Shown here in pieces: positions 56,034-64,000 of a stretch of 64,000 bases of DNA. The notes below the pieces were generated by a model. That model had not been told where the DNA came from. It was given only the letters and a program-made list of their open reading frames with translations, and made no database searches. The position numbers and the translations under genes were made by a program. The stretch is from Byssothecium circinans (Eukaryota; Ascomycota; Dothideomycetes; Pleosporales; Massarinaceae): NCBI GenBank assembly GCA_010015675.1, contig ML977009.1:370853-434852 (forward strand), written 5' to 3'. Position 1 is the stretch's first letter; each line of letters starts with the position of its first letter.

Positions 56034-59000
56034 ATGAGCCGGTAAGAACTGTCCGATCCCCAACTGGAAATCGTCCTCGTCTGGAGTATGATAATCACTG
56101 CGCGCATTCTCCCGCCTCATGATGCGCTTTGCTAATATTGCATCTCTCCTTCCAGCTATCATATTTGCGGTTGCTACTTCATCGATCCGGATCGTCCACA
56201 GTCTCAGCGCATATATCTTCCCCAGGTCAAACTCGACGCACACACTACAATTTTGTCGACTGCTTCGCGGACAGTACTGAATCAGACGTTCTTCAATCCT
56301 TCGAAGGAGAAGGCACTTGATGAAATACGGCAAGCTTTCCAAACTATATCCCGGTTTACCACTGAGGCTGACGATGAACAGTTATACTTTTCCACTCTTC
56401 GATGGCGTGAGCGTCGTGGACTTCGTCTGCCAAATTGGCGAGCGTACCATCTACGGTCTAGTGAAGGAAAAGAACGAGGCGAGAAAGACATACCAGCAAG
56501 CAAAGGAGCGGGGCGAGCAGGCAGCACTTCTCGAGCAGCTACCGGACGCTGCCGACGTCTTCACCACCTCCATCAGTAACATCCCGAAGGACTCATCCGT
56601 TTTTGTGACGATAACCTACATTCAGGAGCTCAAGCATGATGCCGAAGTCGATGGAGTGCGACTCACAATCCCTACCACAGTGTCACCGCGCTACGGGTCG
56701 TATCCCGGAGAGGTCATGGAGGCGTCGGCTGTCAAGCAATCTGGTATTTCACTTAAAGTGGACGTGAGTATGGCTAATGGAGTTCCAATCCAAAAGATGG
56801 TGTCGCTTTCGCATCCCATCGAAGTCAGCCTTGGGTCACTCTCCACTGGTGTCGACGAAGAAGCCTCACCAATGTCACAAGCCTCCGCGACTCTTGCCCT
56901 GGACGCCAAAGAGCTCGAGAGGGGTATGTAAAAGTCCTATCCCTATGAGCTGTACTGTCGCGCCTCTCGATGAGTTTTGCTGACCCCGAACGCCAATAGA
57001 TTTCGTCCTTCAAGTGGTCGCCAAGGACGTCGGCGTACCTCAGGCAATCCTAGAGACACACCCCACCCTATCCAACCAGTGGGCCCTGATGACGACGCTC
57101 GTTCCGAAATTCAATCTCAAGTCGCAAAGACCGGAGATTATTCTCATAGCCGACCGCTCAGGCAGCATGCGTGGCAACATAGCCACGCTCATTGCGGCAC
57201 TCAAGGTGTTTCTCAAGTCAATTCCCATTGGCTGTATGTTCAACATCTGCTCTTTTGGGTCCGATTATAAGCTACTCTGGCCAAAGAGTGAGATTTATAC
57301 GTAGGTTCACCGCGCTAATCTTCACCAGTGGACTGTACTGATAGGATGTTGTCGTTAGTCAGGAAAGACTGGGAAAGGCTCTTAATCACGTGGAGACATT
57401 CGAAGCCAACTTCGGCGGAACTGAGACTCTCAAAGCCGTCAAGGCATGTATCGAAGCCCGTCACAAAGACATGCCGACTGAACTTATGCTCCTTACGGAT
57501 GGCGATATCTGGCAACAGCAAGGGATGTTCGAATACGTTGCGAATGAAACGAAGAACGGTGATGTCAGGATTTTCCCCATGGGTATTGGTGGTAGCGTCT
57601 CTAGTGCACTTATTGAAGGCGTCGCACGTGCTGGTCGGGGATTTGCTCAGATGGTTGCCAACAATGAGAAGATGGACAGCAAGATTGTGCGCATGGTATG
57701 TCACCTCCATTCGCAATGGAAATTACCTGAATAACAATGTACATAGCTGAAGGGGGCCCTCATGCCGCACATCAAGGACTACCGTTTGGAGGTCAAGTAC
57801 GAAGACGACACGGTTGACAGCGTTACGGATAGCCTTAGTCTCAAGCTTCACTTCGAAAATGACGAGATGACGAAAGATAGCGGCGTTCTAGAGCCCACGA
57901 CAAAACCTATCTCACTTTACGACCCAGACACAAAGGATGAAGACCCGAAGGAGAATGAATCGAAAGACATATTCGCAGGTCTTCCAAAGCTGAACCGCCC
58001 AAAAATTTTGCAAACACCGCATGAGATTCCGCCTCTCTACCCATTCAATCGGACCTGCGTCTATCTTCTGATGGCATCCGAAGCCTCTCATTTGACGCCA
58101 AAGAGTGTCATTCTGAAGGGTACTTCTCCTCAAGGTCCACTGGAGCTGGAAATTCCTGTCAACCATCGCGAAGTTCCGGATCAGATGATCCATCAGCTGG
58201 CCGCTCGCAAGGCAATACAGGAGCTTGAAGAGGGTCGCGGTTGGGTATCCAACGCCGTAATCGATTCTGAAGAGGGCGGTCTAGCCAGAGACAAATATTC
58301 TCCGCAACTCTCCTTACTGCAGAGACGTGAAGCCGTCCGGCTGGGCGTGGAGTTCCAGGTCGGCGGAAAGTATTGCTCTTTTGTGGCCGTCGAAGCCAAC
58401 GAAGCCGAGATTGCGGAGAAGCGCCAGAAAGCGCTCCAGTCCGCTATTGAACGGGATAGCAGTTCCGACAGTGATGACTGGGAGGATTTGGGTAGTTCAT
58501 CGTATTCACCGTCAGGTACGTCCGAAGAGAGTGACAGGGATAGTGATGAGAGCGGTGGCAGGGTCTATTTTTTGAATATGGAAGACAGTTCAGATGATGG
58601 TTCCGATGCGAACCCACAGACTGGCGGTCCCGCCTGTTTGGCATCAGCTTCAACGGGTCGGTTTCCGGGAGATGCTGACTCCGATGTTTCAGGCATGACT
58701 TCCCACGAAACTCCGGCAACGAGTATGTATACCGGTGGCTTTGCAGCAATGGCTTGCGCGGCACCTAGAATGCAGATGGCGAGCCGAAGCGTTGTCAGCC
58801 ACGCTCCCATGGCGACACATGCGTTTGCTGCTCCTACTTCTGTGAAGTATAAGAAGAAGAAATGGAGAGGGGTTACTGACGCTGCATTCTGTAAACTAGG
58901 AGCGGAAGTCAAGGAGCTATCAAACCCGCCGAAGCCAGACTCTAAGGGCTCCGGGACCCTACTACAGCGACTTATCAACCGGCAGGCTTTTGACGGTTCG

Positions 59001-59297
59001 TGGCCAACGATCGATGACCTCCCCTATGAGGAAATGTACTTCAAGATCGACGACGCTCACGATATTGTGGAACACCTCAAGTCGAAAGCCAGGGATGGTG
59101 TGGATGAGAAGATGATTGAGGCCTTGTTCTGCACTGTTATCGCCGTTAGGTTCTTTGAAAAGAGATTGACGGACGAGATGGAAACGTGGGAGTTGGTGGT
59201 GGAGAAGGCGAGGCTGTTGGTTGAGGGGCTGGAGGATCTTGTTGGGGAGGAGGCTGTTGCTAAGGCTTGGGAGGCCGGGGATAAGCTTTTAGATTGA
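56034..59297 (+). CDS. VIT and von Willebrand factor A domain protein
   Basis: Six exons fit: 56034-56041, 56156-56329, 56382-56923, 57000-57300, 57359-57695 and 57747-59297, giving 970 residues. Exon 1 is only 8 nt (ATGAGCCG before GTAAGA), and splicing yields MSRYHICGCYFIDPDRP, the expected start of fungal VIT proteins. The intron at 56330-56381 has a GCAAGC donor and a CAG acceptor (GC-AG type). The VIT domain covers about residues 20-150 (QVKLDAHTTILSTASRTVL, FPLFDGVSVVDF). The VWA domain (about 285-455) has an intact MIDAS start, Asp293-x-Ser295-x-Ser297, in ADRSGSMRG. A long C-terminus is acidic and Ser/Asp-rich, then helical. By analogy with PARP4 and inter-alpha-inhibitor-type proteins it mediates metal-dependent protein binding; the role in fungi is unknown. 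Confidence 0.88.
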
Positions 59298-59623
59298 GAG
59301 GTTTGGGCGGATGATTGGGAGGTGCGGTATGTTTGGACCTGCAAGATGGGTAATGGTTATTGCGTATTTGTCAGCAGGCTCTCCTCCGTGTCCCCCTCGC
59401 ATGGATAGTTAATCAGTTGTTAGTCCGATTAAAGAGAACCGAGTTTCCCATATTCTATCAAAGACCCCTATGACACCCACGATAACCATCAAGACTAAAC
59501 CCTAACACCTCCTCCCATAAATGTATTTACAGTACCGGAAATACAACCCACCAATCCCGAACTACAGAACGTGTAACACTTCAACACGCCGCTATCACCT
59601 CTCCATATATACACATAGCTTCC
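59298..59623. other. Convergent intergenic space
   Basis: Short 3' flanks of two converging genes; nothing further is seen. Confidence 0.4.
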
Positions 59624-60814
59624 TTACCCATCAATCACACCCCCAGCGCCCGGCCCACCAAGATAAAAGTGGCTACCCCAATCCCCTCCACTATTCCACG
59701 TAGCGCTCAAGCGATACCGATTAGCATCACTAACAATAACCGACCGGCTCCCATCATACACGCGATCCACGCCCCCCGTATCCGTAAAAACCATATTCCT
59801 TATATACGCGCTCTGTCCAAACCCGGCCTCGGGCCAATTCCCACTCCCCATATCTGTCCTTGTGAGCTGCGGATGGCTATCGTAGATCTCGCCATAGTAA
59901 TAGCAGTGACTAGCCTCTACCTGCAGCGACCTTCCAGCATCTGTGTTCGCGCCGAAGAGAGTGGCGGGATAATATCCGATCCAGCGATCGAGCACGAAGA
60001 GCCACCAGTTCCCCTGGTGCAAAAGCCACTGGATCTTGAGTGCGGACTGCGTGCCTCCGCGCACAGACAGCGGGCTGAACGACACGCCGGGGTAGATGGC
60101 AGTGTCGACCTGGACCCAGCCCGCGACATCGCGGTTCCAGCCGCCCTTGTAGTCGGCGTTGGACGAGTAGCCGTCGGTGGTGAAGTAGACGAAGAGGTGC
60201 GGCTGCGAGACTTGGTCGGGGTAGTTTATCCATCCCGCCTCGATGGTTTGGCTGATGAGCGTCGAGGTCGCGCCGGGCTTGGGCACGTTGGTGCGCAGGA
60301 TGGCAGATTGGAGGAGCGAGAAGTCGGCGCCGCTTTCTGTCCAGGCTTTGTAGAGGGAGTAGGTTGCTGAGCCGCCGTGGTTGGTGACGGTTTGAGAGGT
60401 CGAGGCGTACCAGTGGTCGCCGACAGCTCGCTTGGGGGTGCTGCTGGAGGGGGGCTGGAGGAGGCCGGGGGGTGGTTGCTTGGTGAGAGTTGTGTTGGAT
60501 TTGCGGAGGATGGGGACTGTGCCTGGGGGCCCGGCTGCGGCGGAGAAGGGCTGAGGGGTGGTTTCGTTGGTGGTGGAAAGGGCTTGGAATGGTAGTGGTG
60601 GTGCTGTGGCGATGTTTCCTGCAATGTGGATTAGTAAAGCACATCTGCCCTGGATTGTGGAGTTTGTACCATTCGCGACTTGAGAATGAAGAGGGACCCA
60701 GTCGACTAGTGAGCCATCTGTGGCCGAGGTCGTTTGACGCACTTCAACGTCAATCGGGACACCGGTGCTAAGGCCGTAGAACAGAGCCAAGGATAGATAG
60801 AGGTGCTTCATCAT
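59624..60814 (-). CDS. Secreted neprosin-domain (DUF239-like) protein, putative glutamic endopeptidase
   Basis: A single-exon frame of 396 residues starts with a signal peptide (MMKHLYLSLALFYGLSTGVP). A Ser/Thr/Pro-rich prodomain-like region runs to about residue 125. The neprosin fold follows, with QTIEAGWINYPDQ, LFVYFTTDGYSS, CYYYGEIYD and a Gly-rich end. Neprosin-family enzymes are glutamic peptidases with two catalytic Glu; the Glu in IEAGW and the Glu in VEASHCYYYGE are the likely counterparts (inference from motif position). In fungi the family is secreted and probably digests proline-containing peptides. An internal 24-nt stretch resembles a tiny intron but is in frame and I leave it as coding. 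Confidence 0.8.
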   Translation of the reverse strand: MMKHLYLSLALFYGLSTGVPIDVEVRQTTSATDGSLVDWVPLHSQVANGTNSTIQGRCALLIHIAGNIATAPPLPFQALSTTNETTPQPFSAAAGPPGTVPILRKSNTTLTKQPPPGLLQPPSSSTPKRAVGDHWYASTSQTVTNHGGSATYSLYKAWTESGADFSLLQSAILRTNVPKPGATSTLISQTIEAGWINYPDQVSQPHLFVYFTTDGYSSNADYKGGWNRDVAGWVQVDTAIYPGVSFSPLSVRGGTQSALKIQWLLHQGNWWLFVLDRWIGYYPATLFGANTDAGRSLQVEASHCYYYGEIYDSHPQLTRTDMGSGNWPEAGFGQSAYIRNMVFTDTGGVDRVYDGSRSVIVSDANRYRLSATWNSGGDWGSHFYLGGPGAGGVIDG

Positions 60815-62750
60815 ACTTGTTGTGAGCTAACTCTAGTTCGGAGTGAACTGTCTCGACTGCAATTAGTTGAGAGTGTGGCGCCCTTAATATACATATTCGA
60901 GGATTCTTGGGATTTTCTTATCGTTCAGAAGACCGTCGGCGGGTGTCACGCTGAGCAGGAGAGCTCATGTGGACGATTAGTGTTCTGGAGACGGGGAAGG
61001 GACTTTAAGGAAGGAAGGGAACGGGGCGAACAGTATTTCCAGCACTCAAGGTTACATTTCTTTGAGTTGATGGTGATGCAGAGGCCTCACTAGGTACTAT
61101 GGCGGGAGAGGCGTTGGTGGTCGAGAAGTTTCTCGGACATTTTCCTACTCAAAGAAATCCTTCAAAATGAGGCTCACGCGCCTCCACCATGCGACGGTCT
61201 TACACACCATCAAAAGATCTTACAGAGAAGGTTTGTACGGCAAGTAAGACAGTCTGAGCGCAAGTAACTCGGTAAGATTCCTCTTTCGTGCGAGTTTGTC
61301 AACTACCCGCTAACAGTATGGGGTATGCCTACGAACCATCGTTCACGCGTATCCGCCACGCGAAAGACGTAAAAGAAGCGGATGACAAATTTCTCGTCGA
61401 AAAACTCCATCAAGGCATTGCTTTTGGTATTCCCCAGGTTCAAGTCGCGGCATGGGTGAGATGGTTGCCGGATTAGGAAGGCTGACATAACCCTGGTCGA
61501 GCGCTGCATCACACGACAAAGTCTACACACATCCGCACTATGCACGAGGCTGGTAAGTATGCGCGTGGTACGAACTCAGAATCCTTGTTGAAGGTTGTAT
61601 TGTGATGCATGGTGACATTTTGCCACGCTTGGGACTTGGGTACGTCCTAGAAGGGTATCAGGCGCCCGAAGGAGTGATTCGAGCGACTATGTTGCATTGG
61701 AGTTTAGGTATTGCGAGGAGATTTGAATAATGGAATAAGCTTTTTAAACAGAAATTAGCACTTGCCTCAGAATAGCTATACGCTCGTCTTGGGTGGAAGC
61801 ACTGCTGAAATCTGCAAATTACGCTTTGGGTCGTCTAATTCATTTCACCTTGTTAATTCAGTGTTCTATATTTACGAATTTGCATCGCGGTTTTCGAATC
61901 AACTCTGTACTCCAGCTAGCGATTGTCATATGGCCAGGCTGCTGCCTCGCATAGCAGCCTGTAATGGTAGATGATACCGGGCGTTATACGGCCATTCAGC
62001 CCGACTTTAGCTTCATCTAGCAAGGCTTGAATAACTTCGACCTTGTGTCTATTGGAAAGCCGAGTAGTTGTAGTGGAGTATGGCCAAAAGCTTCCCCCCT
62101 GATTGATGCGACGTATTGGCTCTCGAATTGATAATTAGAGCTCGGTAGTCAGTGAACTCATGTGGAGGTTAGCCACTCCATATCAGCGCAGACAATTTTG
62201 CAGGCTTGTGAAAGCATTTTTTCGAGTGAGTCCTAGATAAAGTATTCCCTTAAGAGAGCAGCGATATTCCCTCTATCGCATCCGAGTCCGTGGACGAAGC
62301 CTTTGGTAGAGGGACGCTTGATGCTGTGATGTACGGCAGCCCCTGCGGTCCGCTAGATAAAGTCATGTAGTGCAAGGACCAGTGTTTTAAGGAAGTAAGC
62401 TTTTACGTTGATTGGGGAGTTTTTACATGCATGTTGTCAATACTTAGACTCTAGGAGTTCTGAAAGATGATGGGTGCCTTCTCTAGATCAGATATCGACA
62501 ACCTCACTTTACAAAGCCGATACTCAATCAGAAGAGCCAATAGCAAATGTTGATATAAATTAAGGTGGCGGTAATAGCTTCGAACACTACGGCTTCGTGC
62601 TATCAAAGGCTTAGGTCAACGGTAGCGACAGTACTCAGTGATCGCGATTTAAGCGCAGAACTTGAGAACGAAACCACGATCCCAGCACAGAACATCAAAA
62701 ACCTGCCCTTGCTGTACATAACTTAGGAGATCAACTCAGCTACAACTTCA
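60815..62750. other. Intergenic, no gene supported
   Basis: About 1.9 kb with only short frames; AT-richer toward 61700-62700. No repeat or RNA gene was recognised. Confidence 0.45.
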
Positions 62751-63739
62751 TCAAGCGAGTCCGGCAGCACCAACCACGAACTGAGCCGCCTCCTCCCCGA
62801 CACTGCCATAGCTTGTATGCCCACCGGTCGGATTGTCCCCAGTGCCACAGATCATATCTGTAGTCCCACAAAACTGCTGCACCTTATCCGCCGCTAAATC
62901 ACCCACTTTCTGCGTCTTGAGCGGGTCACCGAAAAGAACAGCACCCGCTACATCAGCTGAAGAGACGCCCTGTGCGCTGAAGACATTGTGGACGACCATT
63001 GCGCCCTGAGAGTAACCGGACAAGACGATCTTGGTAGACGGACACTGCTCTTTGGCGGCTTTGATGGACGAAGCCATGGCGGAGCCACCGGAGCCGCCGA
63101 GGTTGGCGTTTCCCTGTTCTATCCATCAGTCCTGGTCCCTTTCCCAATTCTTATCTTTCGTCCTGGTGGGGNNNNNNNNNNNNNNNNNNNNGATGAAGAA
63201 CTTACAGCAGCATCAGCCGGATAGTCAACACCCTGAATGGTGACCCTATCTGCACCCAACGAACTCCTCAAACTCGAAAACATCTTCGGCCCAGCAATGA
63301 TGCCCACGTTGCCTGGTTCACCGGTCCCGCGCGCAAAGATGATGGTCAAGTCAGTGCAGCAGTTCTTATCCGCGACACCGTTTTCCGTGCTTCCGCCTTG
63401 GGTCGCCTGAGGCGTGCAGTCACTCGGTACCGTGCCGGCTGCTTCAGTCGCCGTGGGCTGAGTGGAATTGTCAATCCCCGTTGGTGTCGGTGTAACCTGC
63501 GCAGCGCTTGTTGGACGGCCTGGACTGCCAGATGGAAGGCCGCCTCCACTCGGGATACCCGTTGGCAAAATGCCGCCCAAAGAAGGCAAGCTAATGCCTG
63601 AACCGGAACCCGGGCCACCTGTTGGTTTCGGAAGACCGGGGAAGAGATCACCGATAGAAGGGAGTGAGAACTGTGGCATGGGCCGAGCATCGCTCAGACC
63701 GGCAAGCACGAGGACGGAAAGAGGAGTGTAGTACTTCAT
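62751..63739 (-). CDS. Secreted cutinase with long Gly/Pro/Ser linker
   Basis: Two exons, 63739-63206 and 63113-62751, give 298 residues. The intron contains a 20-N gap (63172-63191), so its length is uncertain, but the GTAAGT donor and ACAG acceptor lie outside the gap and the frame is kept. A signal peptide (about 1-19) is followed by an unusually long Gly/Pro/Ser/Thr-rich region (about 25-105) and then the cutinase alpha/beta hydrolase fold: TIIFARGTGEPGNVG, the nucleophile elbow GYSQG (Ser213), and the acid/base pair Asp264 in TTDMIC and His277 in GGHTSYG. It should hydrolyse cutin or other polyesters outside the cell. Catalytic residues and disulfide cysteines are present, so it looks functional. 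Confidence 0.92.
63172..63191. other. Assembly gap of 20 N inside the cutinase intron
   Basis: A fixed-length placeholder; true intron length is unknown. The coding frame is unaffected. Confidence 0.95.
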
Positions 63740-64000
63740 TATAAAAAAGGATTGAGATCAAGTTGGCGAAGTGAATGGAAGTGCTCCGCACAGAGAACAA
63801 ACGGATGTGTAGAAGCGAACGTGAGGTCAACGATGCGAGATCGATGCCATCATCTCAAACTCTTGCACCTGAAGCCTCTTTATACCATCTCTTCCACGCC
63901 ACCCGCCTCACCTCCTCCCCTACCGAGATATCATTTCAGCCCCCCGCATCACGAGCCGTTTTGTTGAAACAAAGTACCACCACACTCACTCCACTCTCCC

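Noticed and set aside
60628..60651. 24-nt intron-like stretch in the neprosin-like gene
   Set aside because: It is in frame, far shorter than other introns here, and removal is not required.

Overview
The window looks like a chromosomal segment of a filamentous ascomycete (Pezizomycotina, probably a Dothideomycete-like plant-associated or saprobic mould; this placement is inference). Evidence: short 50-60 nt GT-AG introns with CTAAC/CTGAC-type branch sites, Tc1/mariner and pogo/Fot1-type transposons, AT-rich blocks mutated in the manner of repeat-induced point mutation (RIP), and gene families typical of moulds (cutinase, GH18 chitinase, neprosin-domain protein, DHA-type MFS exporter, P450, OPT transporter, CAF-1 subunit Cac2, DUF7924, DUF3431).

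Layout. 1-2.6 kb: AT-rich, RIP-destroyed pogo-like element. 3.0-4.4 kb: an unknown gene split by one in-frame TGA. 5.3-6.7 kb: a serine-rich single-pass membrane protein (three exons). 8.9-10.6 kb: a drug-exporter-like MFS gene. 10.8-11.3 kb: a MITE-like element. 11.7-14.4 kb: two Tc1/mariner elements head to head, one with an intact transposase and one with two Trp-to-amber changes. 14.6-16.1 kb: an intronless cytochrome P450 with a cysteine-rich tail. 16.5-18.7 kb: degenerate minisatellite, possible solo LTR, ankyrin remnant. 19.0-20.7 kb: DUF7924 gene, with pogo copy A just upstream (20.8-22.6 kb). 23.0-27.3 kb: conserved housekeeping genes (RWD-domain protein, Cac2). 28.1-28.4 kb: assembly gap. 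29.4-30.5 kb: DUF3431 protein. 30.5-33.9 kb: gene-poor. 33.9-35.4 kb: chitinase. 36.5-37.1 kb: GST pseudogene. 37.7-38.5 kb: alpha/beta hydrolase. 39.5-42.1 kb: OPT transporter pseudogene. 44.4-45.4 kb: polytopic membrane protein with a homopolymer frameshift. 46.3-47.9 kb: NLR-type repeat remnant and an unknown membrane protein. 48.7-50.3 kb: secreted LVIVD-repeat protein. 51.3-52.3 kb: unknown protein. 54.0-55.8 kb: pogo copy B, inverted relative to A. 56.0-59.3 kb: VIT/VWA protein with an 8-nt first exon and a GC-AG intron. 59.6-60.8 kb: neprosin-like protein. 62.8-63.7 kb: cutinase.

The genes do not form one pathway. Several encode secreted or surface functions (chitinase, cutinase, neprosin, LVIVD protein, serine-rich membrane protein). 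The MFS exporter and P450 could be leftovers of a metabolite or detoxification locus broken up by transposons. Gene decay is a main theme: at least five independent Trp TGG codons have become TAG in three loci, all in the CpA-to-TpA context expected of RIP. I found no convincing novel defence or mobile system. The most unusual observations are the metallothionein-like tail on the P450, the zinc knuckle with all four ligands converted to tyrosine, the micro-exon plus GC-AG intron gene, and the clean one-base frameshift in a run of eight G. Exon coordinates are my manual inferences from reading frame and splice consensus.
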